Source of the DNA: Capsicum annuum
Taxonomy: Eukaryota; Streptophyta; Magnoliopsida; Solanales; Solanaceae
Direction of reading: 5' to 3'
DNA: 64,000 nt
Assembly (NCBI RefSeq): GCF_002878395.1
Contig: NC_061115.1
Coordinates: 89,384,156 to 89,448,155, forward strand
Shown in pieces: positions 1 through 12,586 of the stretch (positions within the stretch are counted from its first letter, which is position 1; the number at the start of each line of letters is the position of its first letter). The notes beneath the pieces were generated by a model. It ran no database searches. It saw nothing but the letters and a program-made list of their open reading frames with translations, and was not told where the DNA came from. Position numbers and translations under genes: made by a program.

Positions 1-1229
1 TGAAAGCCTCTAAACTATCTGAAAACTATAGAGTTGATAGGATATATCCCCAAATAACTCTGAACAACTGAAATAATAAAGCAATAAGATAATTATGTTA
101 TCCTCGAATGATAAGGACTCACTGCTAGTTTGGCTGATAAAGTCTGATCTACTAAAGATGCTCGGGAGCTCATGCTTCTAGACCTATGGTATAAAACACC
201 ATAGTAAAAATGCATTAGTACATTGAATGTACTGGTATACAAGTGAGGAAGGCTAAATGCAAGGGTTCATTTGCATGAACAATAATAACTTACTGTATAA
301 CATGAACTTAAGAATACATGCATGAATACATAACTGTAACTGAGATTGTGATAGGACTAAATATTGAGTTCTGACTACTGAGTCTACTGATAATAGGGAT
401 TTACTGATATTTGAGTACTGATAATAGGACACTAAATGACTAAGTCTATTTAGCACTAAGGAACTGATATCATATTACTGATAAAGGAATGTCTGATTCT
501 GACAGTTCTAATTATAAAGAACAAGTTTGATTAACTGTATCTCACAGTCCTAAAACTAAATACTGATAACATTAGTTTTGTATAAATTAATATACTATTA
601 ACTGGGTTCATATAACATGATTACTGATTTTGAATATTGATAACATGAGTGATATATCTGACATTACTGATACTGATGGAACTAGCTGAGTTTTGCACTA
701 TACTGATTTGACTGTATCTAACAGTCCTAGATTTCTATAGAACTGAACTGAGTTCTATTACTAAGACTAGATCTGAGACTGAGACTGTAGGAAGTAATCA
801 TCCAACTAACATACCCCAGAACTAAACTGGTGGGGTCTAACCTGTAACCCCAACTAGAAGGGTGTCAATACTATGCCATAAGTAAAGACAAGCTGTGAGG
901 TAACCCTCTTTGATGGAAAGCTCTTTCGTCAACCCTTCTGTAGGAATAACCCCTAACGAGATGTATTATCAGCCCTACGCATAGGGGTATATCTGAGCCT
1001 ATGCTGGCTATGTAGTTTTGTAATGCAAGGATTACTTTTAGGAATCAGACCCTCCACTGAATAATAGGTGAGTCCCCTTCCTTGGGTTTACTCAGTTTTG
1101 AATCCTACTCCCAATTGAATTGACGCTGGATTAATTATACCGAACTGAACTATTACTGATTGTATTATTTAGCAAAGCTAAACTGAGTTTGCTGAGTTTT
1201 ATTGACTAACAGAATGCTACTAAGATCTG

Positions 1230-1380
1230 AGGACCGACTGAGGGTACTGAAGTTACTGAGATTTCTGGAAATATTGAGGTTAACAAGATTACTGAGTACT
1301 GAGATCACTGAAATTACTGGACTACTGAGATTACTGAGATTACTAAGATTTCTAAGATTACTAAGATTACTAAATGAGAC
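1230..1380. repeat. Short tandem repeat (ttactgaga-like units) inside LTR
   Basis: About a dozen imperfect 9-bp units of the type ttactgaga lie in the middle of the LTR. They give an artificial Leu/Arg-rich open frame that should not be called a protein. Looser CTGA/CAGT-rich versions occur in the other LTRs of this group, near 20,400 and 31,500. Confidence 0.7.
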
Positions 1381-2224
1381 TTGACTGATACTGAGTTTTC
1401 TTGCGTCGCATGACTGACTGAATTCTACTGATCATGGCTTGAATAAGAATATAGTGAAAACATGACACTGGATCTAGGTACACAGCTAAATTTTTTGGGT
1501 ACAAGTACCGCCAGGACTTAATATCCTGAAACTGACAAGACTTGACACTTCTTGAACACATGACCAATATGAACAATTCATAATACAATAAGTTAGGGAT
1601 TTCATGAAGCGCATGGTTATCATAATGTTGTACGTGGATAGAATTGCATATAGACATGTCATACTTTTATCATCCTAATCTCATGGACATTCCCTCAACC
1701 ATTCATAATGCACACAATATCATGGAAGTCATTCTTGGTCATAGGGTAAAGCATGCATTATTCACTTGGGTCACAATTAAGCTATAGTGCATGGTTTCTA
1801 TTCTCTTAAGAATTTTATGAAACACCTAAGATGCATGACTTACCCTCAAATTAACACAACAAAACTCTATATTTCAACTCAATTTCACATATTTCGGACC
1901 ACATACTAGCATAGGTTCACAAACAACACATAAAGATTCTAACTTAGGAATCATACAATCATAACCACATGAGTGTAATCAAACCACAAGAAAATATTCA
2001 CAATACAAGATTTAAAACTTGATTCTTGGGCTTCATGGGTGAAAGGAATCCATGAATGAACACTGTGCATACCTTAGTTCTTGATTCTATGAAGATTGAC
2101 AGAGATATTATTGAATTTAAGTCTTGAATATGAATCCCCAATTAAAACCATAGCTTGTTCTTGAGAGAAACTTTAGAGAAACCCTATGTTTTGGATAAAA
2201 TATGGCTAATCACATGTTATTGGG

Positions 2225-2232
2225 TTTATATA
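2225..2232 (-). promoter_or_regulatory. Candidate LTR TATA box
   Basis: TATATAAA on the minus strand, about 550 bp inside the LTR from its 2,778 start. The position is reasonable for a U3 promoter of a long LTR. There is no independent evidence of transcription. Confidence 0.35.
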
Positions 2233-2778
2233 GGGTTGAGAAATTGACACTTTTAACCCTTGGATGCATATTTTTATTTCTGAGGAAATTTCCCTAGTTG
2301 GCAGGCTGGTACGATGCGGCGCTATCGCACCGTGTCACTGAAAATTGCCACCTGGGAATTGGGCTGATGGCACAACACGGTAAAATTGCATTGCAATACT
2401 GGATAGGACCTGGAAGTTCACCGCAATGCGGTGGTATCGCGCAGAGACATTGGAAAAAGGACGAATCTGAATTTAAGTGCTAGAATGACATGCCATAATC
2501 ATAGAGGCTCACTGGATTTTGATGACTGCCATTTTTACCTACTCCGCGATGCGCTAATGGCTTAGGTGGGACACAATCTTACTAAAATGGCTCTAACTCT
2601 TTACCCGGATGTTGGATTTAAGCGAATTTGGTATCGATGGAAAGATTATTAAATTTTCCACATGAACAAAAATAAAAATTTTGAAAATACCACATGTATA
2701 AAAGTGGATTTATCTCTAAAACAATTCTTTGGTATTTTTGGGATGAATTTAAGCTAGGTAGAAGTACGGGGTATTACA

Positions 2779-4197
2779 AAATTCAATGACAAGAATCCTG
2801 TCATATATGAATTGTGTTTTGAACTAAGGCATTTGCCTATGAACGTTGATGATTTGTAAATGGTTTTATGATAGTTTTATGGGTCATAATCTTACTTGCA
2901 TCATAACTTTGGTGGTTTAATTGGCTAAATGGATTCGATTCCTAAATAGTGAATTAAATTATTATCTTGGTTTAAACAATAGGTTTGAGTCCCAAAGTTT
3001 ATTGTTAATGGTTATATCATGTTGTACGCTTGCAATTGGAGTTGGTTTAATTATACCAATGGGATGCCTTTGTTAAGTAATTGGATTAATGGTTGTGTGT
3101 ATGTACAATGAATGTTTTGATTGGGCTATAAAGAGGGATGTGTAAAAAGCCGTGAAAGTGGAGTCCGAAGAACTAACACTGTAAATATCGCTAGTTGGTG
3201 TGGATTTCTATATGATCGGGAGGTTTGAATCCCCTGAATAGATATATGAATAGGAGGTTCAAGTCCTCCATATTATATACATTGGTTCTTAAGTCACCTT
3301 GATTATGTAGGGAGGTTCAAGTCCCCTATATAGGCAAATACGAGTATAGATATTCTCTAGTACATGTGGCTACACATACTAGGCCATTCCAGCTAGGAGA
3401 GAGCAGGTCCCATATAGCTTGTGGGTGCCTTGTTATATGACAGTTAAGCTACATAGCCTAGTTAAGGTTTTCAAAGAGCATGCTAAACTCGATTCCCTAT
3501 CCCGGCATGCTATATATGTATGTATGTGGTTGGATATGATGATTTGACTTGGTTTGAATAATGGTATTATTTTATTCCTCAATCCCTTAGTTACATACTA
3601 GCTCTCCAATCGCAAACCATCTTTGAATATTGTATCCCCATGCAACGTAGCAATCAAAATTTCTTCTACTTTTTCTACATAATGATCATGTGTTTGAGTG
3701 GTTCATGGGTTGACTTTGCAGTGGTGAGTTTCAATACTTCAAAAGGCTTTATTTTATGGTCCTTATTTTTGTGTCTTAGACTTTGTTTAAACTTTGTTTG
3801 TGCTACTGCCGAAGGCATGTCCCGATATTTTACTGACTTTGGATTTATAGAGATTTTGTTGGATTATTGTGGACTTGGGTGTTTTGTTTTGGTGGATTGG
3901 TTTAGACAATTCATGAGTTATGATTAGTCTTGTTTTTCACTATATTATTATATGTTCCAAATTTATTTGACTCTTGAGGTTGTTGTGTTGACTAGGTGAG
4001 GTGAAGGGGGTGATATCTGCTCTATGTGGGACTTAGGATACCTGTCATAGCGAAGCCCTAGTTCAAGTTGTGACAAATATCAAGTTGGATCAAGGGATTG
4101 CCTTGACTCTGAGTAAAAGGCATACACCAGTGTACGCCCCAAGAATAGAAAATAAATAAAAACCAACAACCTCACCAACTTTAATCAATCCGTAACT
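2779..4197. other. Unresolved repeat-like DNA, possible LTR remnant
   Basis: AT-rich, stop-rich sequence with no credible gene. Three short blocks near 3,222, 3,255 and 3,315 resemble the GGTTCAAGTCC box of tRNA genes but have no cloverleaf around them. At 4,070-4,076 the sequence reads ttgtgaca, a typical gypsy LTR end, so much of this stretch may be an old plus-strand LTR. No partner copy is in the window. Confidence 0.4.
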
Positions 4198-4444
4198 GTA
4201 TTCCCTCATAATGGTGCCAAAATTTAATGTCGCCCATGATAATACCTCCAAGAAGTATCACGTGGTCACTGTCAAATATATAACCCAACAAAGGTTGGGG
4301 TCGGACCCACATGGAATAGGCCAAATATTTATCACATACTTGATAAAGTATCCTAAAAAAATGTAAAAAAAAATAAATGGGGGGATTGTTTAGAGAACAG
4401 TATCAATAGGAATAACTCTTGATTGCTTTGGGTTGAAATCAATA
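4198..4444 (-). mobile_element. Truncated Tat/Athila-type LTR end with decayed Asp-tRNA primer site
   Basis: On the minus strand the stretch at about 4,199-4,216 reads TGGCACCATTATGAGGGA, a decayed version of the Asp-tRNA primer site seen intact at 25,766-25,783. The adjoining block to 4,330 (ggttggggtcggaccca) resembles the ggagtcggggtcgaatcc block at the edge of that element's LTR. The fragment is cut at 4,445 where the next LTR begins. Confidence 0.45.
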
Positions 4445-5883
4445 AGTAATGACCCTTATGGTCTTTTCTCATAATTTCATTTATTTTCACCGTTAGGGCT
4501 TCTCCATAGCTTCCATAAGTCATTTATGACTTGTTAGGATGATAGTTCAGTTACAGGGAAATTCCTTTAGTTTGTAGTGCTAATTCTTTGTTTAGAGGTC
4601 TTCATTGGTTCTAAATGGCCATCGAGAAAACACTTCAGCAAAAAAATCTTGGATGTAAAGTCCAACTATACGAACATTCCAAAATATCAATTTTAGTCTA
4701 TGCAGACCTTTGGTTTGGGTCCTAATGCACTCAAGCTCATTTTGACCTATTAGTCGAAAAGTTAAAAAATTAATAATATGGGTATGGGACCCTCATTTGG
4801 TATAAATGATCTTTGATGGAAAATTTGACTTTACCAACGCATTTGGAATGTTGAATTTAGTGGGTTACATAGTTTATTTGCGAAAATCAAACTCTTAATA
4901 GGTTTTGAGGGTTAAAAATAAGTTTTAGACTTTGTTAGTGTTGGTGCATATGTGATCGCATTTGGGGAATTATGATAACACTATTGTGATCACGAAAATC
5001 ACCTTCTGATCACAAAACTACGACATCAATCAGTAGGTCTACAATAGCAATATATCCTTACATAAGGGGCTACAAATAGCCCTCAATATCGCGATTTTGG
5101 TCATTTTCTCTTTATCCATGAAAGCTAAAAGCCCTAAATGAGTGTGATAACTCAAAATTGAGTCTTATGGGTGACTGAGAAATAAAGATGAGATGTTGGT
5201 AAAGGATTTAAGGTTTTGTGATTCGGCTTTGAAGAAGGCTTCTACCTACTCTTCTTTGAAGATGATGTGTGTTATATATATGGCATGTGAATGTTAAGTT
5301 TGACTTTGAATAGAATAACTTAGTCTTAATTATTGAAGTTTAGGGATTAGATGAGGTTTTTGGACTCGTAAGGTGAAATTCTTATTACCTTTTAGAATCC
5401 TATTGCCTTCTCCCTAAATTAAACTAATTTGTAGATCGATTGTGATATGATGCAAGGTTTGGGATATGATTTAAGTGTTGGAATTGTTGTTAGTATGAAT
5501 AACCTTAGGTGGGATAGTCTAGTGATCTTGAAACTATAATTTTAGTATAGTTGACTTAAATGCCCATGTTTCTAAATGAAGTTCTTAACTTAGGGTTGAT
5601 TATGGCTTACTTGACATCTAGAAGTTAAACTAGATGCCTTAGCCTAGTTTAGGTCATCGATTGCCAAAATATAGAAATTGAGGATTAGAAATGGGATCGT
5701 CTGACCTACTTAGGCCAAGACTTGTGTTAGCCCTTGTGAACTTAGATATGGATACTAGGTATAGTTGAGACTATTGAGCCTTTAGAATAAGTTTACTTCA
5801 CGACTTGGTAAATTGTGATTACTTACCTCGAATTATGACTAATGTCTTATGGCCATGATATTCCTTATGGAACTGATATTGGG

Positions 5884-6135
5884 CCTTTAGAGATGTTATT
5901 TTCTGTTATACATTATATTGGACTTTTAGAGATGTTATTTCCTCTTAGACATAATATTAGGCCTTTAGAGATGTTATTTCCTCTTAGACGTGATATTGAG
6001 CCTTTAGAGAAGTTATTTCCTCTTAGACATTATATTGTGCCTTTATAGATATTATTTTCTCTTAGACGTGATATTGGGACTTTAGAGATAGTATTCCTCT
6101 TACATATTATAATTGGCCTATAGAGATGATATTCT
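5884..6135 (+). repeat. 51-bp tandem repeat in LTR, about five copies
   Basis: Units of the type cctttagagatgttatttcc followed by tcttagac..gatattg repeat with a period near 51 bp. Because 51 is divisible by three, they create a periodic open frame (PLEMLFPLR-type repeat) that looks protein-like but is a by-product. The inverted LTR carries the same array reversed at about 16,140-16,400. Confidence 0.8.
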
Positions 6136-6997
6136 TCATAGTTATGATATATCTCCTAGATATGAGAATCCTTACTTATAATATGCCTCCTAGATGTGAG
6201 ATGATTACATTTATGTTTTGTGGCCTATGAATATGTTATACCTCATAATTAGGCTATGACTTATGAATACAATATGGCTTACTAACATGAGTATAGATAT
6301 GAGTTTTGAATAAGTATGTGGACCTAAGGTCATGACATATATGTTGTAATGATTCCAGACACATTGTTGGGCCAAGGGTTGTGGTATGAAATGAGTTTGA
6401 TATCCGAGAAGTAATTGTCCTTGTAAATGATATGGTTGTAGTCTATGAATATATATATGTGTGTGTGTGTTTATATACACATCTCTCTTATGGTATGGGA
6501 TGGAGGAAGATGCGGTATAATGTTTATGATTCCAATGTTTGAATACTGATGATGGCATACATATATTTGGTACATTCATGATTATTATATCGGTAAATAA
6601 TATAATTCTAGTTAAAATATGATATTATGACTATTCTCCCAAAATAAGGGTTAAAACCCACTTTTCATCTTAAAAACAAATTTCTTTACAATGATAACCA
6701 CCTAACTTAATGGATCATCTATATGTATAAAAGAGATTGATAATGCTGATTTAAAGATCTAACCGAGACAGATACAGGTCTATGAATTTACACTATTATT
6801 TACTACAATTATGAGATATTCTAACTCTTTCTACTCTTTATAATGATTTAGTCTCGAAGATTACTCCGGGAAATGGATTTATGAAATTACACTCTTATTA
6901 GCCACGGCTTGAGTTCGTCCACCTATTATATATATGCTTATTGATATTGGGATTTGATGAAGATAAATTATGGAAATATACTCTACCTTGCTTCTCT

Positions 6998-7135
6998 TTT
7001 TATTCTTATTTACTTTAGCCCTCGTAGGGCCTGTTTTTTACTCTAGCCCTCGTAGGGCTTGTTCTTTACTTTAGCCCTTGTGGGGTTTGCACTTTACTTT
7101 AGCCCTCGAGGTGCTTGCATTTTACTTTCACCTTC
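6998..7135 (+). repeat. Short tandem repeat (ttagccctcgtagggcttg-like)
   Basis: Four to five copies of a roughly 28-bp unit centred on tttagccctcgtagggctt. Each unit contains the small palindrome agccctcgtagggct and could fold as a hairpin. Confidence 0.75.
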
Positions 7136-7164
7136 AAAGGTGTCTCTCTCTATTATTGACATTG

Positions 7165-7345
7165 ATACCCAGTAAGGTAAGAGGATATTATGATGATATG
7201 ATAATACCCAGCAAGGCCGAAGGATATTATGATGATACAATAATACCTGACAAGGACGGATGATACTATGATGATTTGATGATACCCGATAAGGTCAGAG
7301 AATATTATGATCATGATATTGATACCCGCAAGGCTAAAGGACAAT
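7165..7345 (+). repeat. Tandem repeat (gatacccagcaaggc-like)
   Basis: Four to five degenerate copies of a unit of about 44 bp containing gatacc(c/t)g(a/c)aaggc followed by ggatattatgatgat. A related block is reversed at about 15,005-15,110 in the inverted LTR, which supports common descent of the two LTRs. Confidence 0.7.
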
Positions 7346-8748
7346 TATATTGATATGCCTATGTGTACATCTACCGATTTGAGTTCGGCTAGCCGTATGT
7401 ATGGCATTTATATATATATATTGCAAGTCCTAAGGATGATTATGATGATGATGGTTATGATAGTGATGGTTATGATATTGGTATTGTGATATTATGGATT
7501 TAGTTGCATTCATAATTATATGCACATCTCCTATCACTAGTATATACCTATATCTATTAGTCCATATGGGATGGTTTAATAGATATGAGTGATGACTATG
7601 ACTTGTATTGTTGTATGCTGATTAAACCTTATAAGCCTGGGACGGTGGGGGCACGCATAGGATCGGTTAGGTATTTGATTCTTCGAATAGTTGGTTACTC
7701 GTACTGTTATTATTATTGTTATGATCATTGCTATGGCTTCGAGACTTGAAGTATGATTTTGACCTCCTTTATCTAGCGATTATATTACTATGCATGACCA
7801 GCTAATGAATTGATATATGGATTAGAACCCAGAGTATTCTAGCACTAGCTCCTACTATGAGTATAAAATCTTAAATAGCTAGCCTGATGATCTAGGTTGT
7901 ACTTTGAGTAAAGCTTCATTATATACTTATGCATATATATATATATACCTAGCTATACATAGCTATGGTATTATCATATATCCCTTTCATTGATTGATTT
8001 AGATTATATATTCATTACGTGGCTTTGTATACTTATATATATATCTTACTTTTGACTTTACTTTGTATATTGGATAATGATATACGGCATAGTGTTTAGA
8101 TTTCTAAGTATGGTAGGAATAAGCCAGTGTATTCTTATTACTTTCTTAGCCTTAAATTGCTAGTATGTTGGATATAAATAGGATAGTTTATCCTTATAAT
8201 CTCATTGGTTGTCTTATATTGTTGTTGGGCAATTGAGTGTAGTTTTCATTATGTTAATATGTAATATATATCTGTTTTATCTTTGGATCTCATTTGGAAG
8301 TTTCCTACTAAGTACCATTTGTTTGGTACTCATGCTATACATCTGTAGCCTGCAGTTCATAAATACGATTTATCATTGTTGATGTGTGCATCGTGTGGAG
8401 CAGCCTTAGTTTAGAGACTTAGAGTGAGCTCCTAATATTCAAAGTATTACTTATCTCTCTCTTATGTATTTGACTATTCTTCATGATGTATTCGAAGATA
8501 AATTATATCAGTGTAATTTCCTTATTATTTTCCTTTTGTACTCTTGTTATATTAGAAGCTCTTGCACTGATACTACCAAGTTTTAGGATTTTATTATGTA
8601 TTTGACTCTCTTATTTCCTCTATTCCACATTCTTTTCTATTTATATTTGTGTAGTCTGTTACTAGCCATTTCAGACTATGGGATTGGCTTGCCTACTGGC
8701 AGGTTATAGTAGGTGCCATCATGACTTGAAAAACTAGATCGTAATAAA

Positions 8749-8763
8749 TTGGTATCAAAACCT
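8749..8763 (+). other. Primer binding site, initiator Met-tRNA type
   Basis: ttggtatcaaaacct directly follows the 5' LTR. It matches the usual plant gypsy/copia primer site TGGTATCAGAGC with two changes. It marks the start of the internal region and the plus orientation. Confidence 0.65.
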
Positions 8764-11700
8764 AGGATTCACTATTGTGGTGTGTTAGTACAAGATCTAT
8801 GTGTTTAGTATAGTCTTATGGAGATGATGTTCATAACCTATCTTTGGGAGGCTATAGTTACATTTTAGGAAATTTACTTCTTGACTCCTTATCATGTGTC
8901 TACATTTCTATGAACCTTAAACATATTCTTTGACTCTATTTTGTCCCTATTGAATGATGCAAGACGAGCAATATTATCAACGAATGCAGACGAGACATCA
9001 GCAAGCATTTTTAAAGCTTTAGCACAGCATCAAACTAGGGGGTCATATATGGATTTTGAAGATCTTTAACATTAGCTAGAAGGATTTAGGGTCAGCTTAG
9101 TCTCCGGTAGAGCTCGAGGCTGCCTCATCCCTTTGAGGTTCAATATCAGGAATCTGAGTTATGTTACAGATCCCTCCTATCTATGGATGCTATTCAATTC
9201 ATTGAGCAATTCTCAAACCAAGTTGATTCTATTAATGTTCATCAGGGTTCATTGATAGATTTTGAGTATGAGATTGGGTTTCTAAATTAGGTTAGCCATA
9301 TTCTTGTGCTATACTCTTTTGAGTTAGGAATGGTGTGTGGATTTACTAGAGGACCCGTATTTCCACTTTGTTTGGATTCAAAGCATATGATATCCATTAG
9401 GTATTTCTTCTCTCAAGTTTTTTATCATGTGATATCCAGGAAAATAGCATGTATTAAGACTTATAAAGGTGGTGTTAAGAAGCCATGCCATCAGTATATT
9501 ACCATTGGTATTTTATCCAAGAGCTTGTTTTGGTTTTGATGAGATAAGACATTGGGTTGGAGAGTGCCCCAGATGTGAGTTAGTGATTAGATAGAGCTAG
9601 AATGCATTCCTCGCCAGCCTGAGTTCCTAAGATAGGCTATGATTGTGGGAAGGATGGATATGCTGCTAGAATTTGCTCTTAAGTGTCAATTGGCCATCCA
9701 TTTGAGCTTAGTTGTGTTGCTCTCTAGGATTAGAGCTTCAGGAGTTTGTTACTACGGTAGAAAGATCGATTATTTGCCTAGAGAATGTCCCAACATAGGA
9801 TTAAAATTCATTTAGCTCATTTTGATCAGCCCCATGATATTGTGGCATCTTTAGTTAGAGATAGTGCACCTGGCACCTCAGTTGATGATTTAGTTAGTTG
9901 GTCTGAGTTTGGAACCATTCATATTCATCCTCTATATGAGGTCAGGTAAGAGATTATAGATTTCAGCATGATAATTATACTTTTATTTTTCTGCATTTAG
10001 CTTTTCATTATATGTATTGGGGTTTTCATACCCTTTGATAATTATATGCAATGATGAGTTCATATTGATTATTGTGTGCCTTGATAATTTATGATTATAT
10101 GACGACCTCTGTGGATTATTTCTCTTAGTAGTAGAGAGAGTTAGATTTGTATATATATTTGCTCCTTATGGGTATAGCATTTGGGTTTGAGTCCCATTTC
10201 TCTCGACACAGTTGCCTTATTGTAGCCCTTGAGTGGTATGTGATATCAATGTTTATTTTTGTACTGCCTATTCATTAAATTGATGATTGATATTGTTGTT
10301 ACTATTTCTATCACTGCTTGAGGTTATTGCTATTCTTGATATTATTATTTGATGTAATTGATCCTTTTTTGGTAGTTGTTTAGACTAGAGTTATCTAGTT
10401 AGAATTTTATTCTTTGTGATTTATTTGGTGGCTTGAGTAGATATAGCCCAAGTTGATTGATACAGAAATGTATAGTGGAATCGAAGGTTAGTTGGCCTTC
10501 TGTGGTTCTATATAGCTTTAGAGTTAGCAAATTAGTTATATTTCTGAACATTAGGTTGAGATTATTAAACTTGCCTCCTAGGTTTCTAAGGTTATTGCAT
10601 TGGCTATCCCTTTCCACATAGCTCGTTTTTTAGCTTGACAAGTTTTGCATCCATTTTTCAATTATAGCTATTTTGTTACCCGTTAGTGGTTTTGATATTG
10701 ATAATGAGATATCTCAGATTCATCTCTTAGAGTTGCTGGGTTCATTCCCTTGTTATGGTTCGCCCTTGTTATTGGTGTAGAGATTAGATGCTCCTTTACT
10801 ATCGTGATGTGATTCTTGTCTAAAGTCAGGTTAGAGATCCAGAGGTGGGTGACCTTTCCAGTAATCATTTCTTAAGTTGGCAAATCAAAAATTCTTATCT
10901 TGAGTGTTTGGTTTATTTTTCCGTAGTGGCCTTGACCTTAGCATTGGTGTCGAGATTGGTAATTTTTTCCTTAGCAATGTGATTCATGGTTTGTTTGAGT
11001 TATGATTGTCCTAATTGGTGGATTTAGGAAATCTCCATTCCAGAGTTTGTTCGCCTAATGAATGCTTGGTGGAATATTTCTCCTCGATGATATGTGCCTA
11101 TGGCTATTCTTCACTGAGATGAAGTATTGGATTGATTAGTTTTGGCTAAAGTTACATTTCTATGAGTTGCTAGAGTTCTTGACCTTACTGGTATGGGTTG
11201 CAGCCTTGGGGATTTTTGAGTATGTTTTGATATTTTATGCCCTCCGATGGTTATGGAGTGGGTTATTTGCATTTTCAGTTAGTGATTTAGCCTTTGGCAT
11301 AGTTTCAGTTCTATGGCTACATTTTGTGCTCTCTAGCTGATATAGAGTTGGTTACTTGTATTTTCATTTGATGGTTCTCCCTTTGGTGATTTAGTTCTTC
11401 AGCAATGTCTCAGGTGTGGCTTGGTATGATTTAGCTTGGATATCTCAGATTTGGATATTCAAGTCGATTCGAGTAGTTGACATTGATATAGCCTTATTGG
11501 CTCTATTTTTATTTTGATACCTTGGAATGGCGATTGTGAAGTTATGATAGATTTGGAGTATTAATGCCTACTTGTCTTCAAGTTTAGTTTAGGTAGTGGA
11601 GACCAATCAGCTTAGCCTTGATGTTGAGATTTCAGCTTGGAGTTGTAAAGCTTGAGTATAGGTTTTGTTTTAGATTCGTCTTAGTTTGGATTTAATTTAT

Positions 11701-12586
11701 AGGCTGGTTAGCCTACTCTGTGTTTACCTATTTATTCTTCTCGACTTTGGTTGGATTATTGTTGATAAGTTCTCAAATAATAGCCTATAAACCCTGTATT
11801 GGTTCGTTTAGCTTTGACCTTGAGTTTCAAGTTTCTTTGGGGATTTTGGATGATGTACTCTGTGGAAGTAATATACTTGAGTTGGATTTAGTGTGGCTTC
11901 ATTCTCGATTGATAGTACATCCAGGAGAGGACTTTTTAGTGATGAGTAATTATGCCTTGATATTATGGATTTCAATTTGACTACCGTCCGGATTAGTTGT
12001 AGAATTGGCATAGATTGTATTCCTTGATTATCTCTGTTTGTATGCCCAGACAGCGCCTTGTGGGATTATTCTCATGATTGCCGAATGGACTTTTAGTGGA
12101 TCAGCCTAAGTTCTTTGAGTTTTCAGTGATGAGATTGTGCGGACTGGACTCAGGTTATTTTCCTCCTAGTTTGGAGTGGACAATAGGTGCGAAATGGTAA
12201 AGGAAGGTCATATTTGGAATTAGAGTTGGTCCTATGACTCATGTCTTGGTTTACTTTTGGCTAGGATGAACCTTTGTTAATTTGTGTAGATATCAAGATG
12301 GTAGAAGTGTATTGTGGTTCAGAGTTGCGTGTATCAGCCTTTCTCGACACAGTTGGAGGCCAGATGATAATTTAAGTTGTTTTTTTGTTGTTTGGGAGCT
12401 AAGTAAGTGTGCTGGTTAAAAAAGGAATACCTATGGAGAAATCTTTTGGAATTGTTCTCTCTTTATGGAGGTTATCTAGGAAGTCATGCTCAGAGAATGC
12501 GGGCCTAGTACGTCAACCTTTCGAGCTTTTGAGATTCTTTCTAACTGTTGACTTTCGAGGACAAAAGTCCTTTTAGTAGTTGATAT
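8764..12586 (+). mobile_element. Decayed internal region of the 4.3 kb LTR gypsy element
   Basis: The region between the two LTRs is littered with stops in all frames. The only recognisable coding remnant is the gag zinc-knuckle stretch listed separately. From about 9,980 to 12,500 I recognise no protease, reverse transcriptase, RNase H or integrase motif, so pol is lost or beyond recognition. Just before the 3' LTR, ttcgaggacaaaagtcc at 12,554-12,570 resembles the conserved block that precedes the polypurine tract in related elements (compare 37,846-37,877). Confidence 0.6.
9523..9795 (+). pseudogene. gag remnant with three degenerate CCHC zinc knuckles
   Basis: Three knuckle-like stretches are readable. 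Near 9,526 a CFGFDEIRHWVGEC stretch has lost its second Cys. Near 9,637 a YDCGKDGYAARIC stretch has lost its first Cys and its His. Near 9,748 a CYYGRKIDYLPREC stretch has lost its second Cys and its His. CCHC knuckles of this kind bind nucleic acid in retrotransposon Gag proteins. They need frame changes to be read together, and none keeps all four metal ligands. Most Ty3/gypsy Gag proteins carry one knuckle, so three is unusual. Confidence 0.55.

Larger units (their letters stand above)
1..2778 (-). mobile_element. Ty3/gypsy-type LTR, minus strand, cut by window start
   Basis: Read on the minus strand the sequence begins TGTAATACCCCGTAC at 2,778, the same LTR start as the complete element at 37,878. 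It runs leftward through matching LTR blocks. Position 1 corresponds to the LTR stretch near 40,040 of the central element, so roughly the last 230 bp of the LTR lie outside the window. A TATATAAA box sits at 2,225-2,232 on the minus strand. No coding sequence is seen. Whether this is a solo LTR or the end of a full element cannot be told from the window. Confidence 0.8.
4445..8746 (+). mobile_element. 5' LTR of decayed Ty3/gypsy element (4.3 kb LTR family)
   Basis: It begins agtaatgaccc, an altered TGTAATGACCC, and is repeated directly at 12,587. The shared block includes the stretch at 4,475-4,560. It ends near gtaata (altered gtgaca) and is followed at once by a Met-tRNA-type primer site, which fixes the strand. 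A degraded TATA block lies near 5,068 (tacaaata, where the 3' LTR has tataaata at 13,215). Compared with the 3' LTR it has lost about 350 bp near 5,170. It contains the three tandem repeats listed next. LTRs this long are known in Tekay-type chromoviruses. Confidence 0.75.

Noticed and set aside
1202..1384. Leu/Arg-rich open frame of 60 codons
   Set aside because: It is the translation of a 9-bp tandem repeat inside an LTR, with no domain or conserved partner.
3215..3335. tRNA gene
   Set aside because: Only B-box-like words are present; no acceptor stem, anticodon arm or A box can be folded around them.
5842..6048. Periodic open frame (PLEMLFPLR repeats)
   Set aside because: A 51-bp tandem repeat in the LTR keeps one frame open. 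The reversed copy at 16,140-16,400 does not preserve it.
7078..7489. Several overlapping open frames on both strands
   Set aside because: All come from tandem repeats with gatgat and gatacc units. No coding features.
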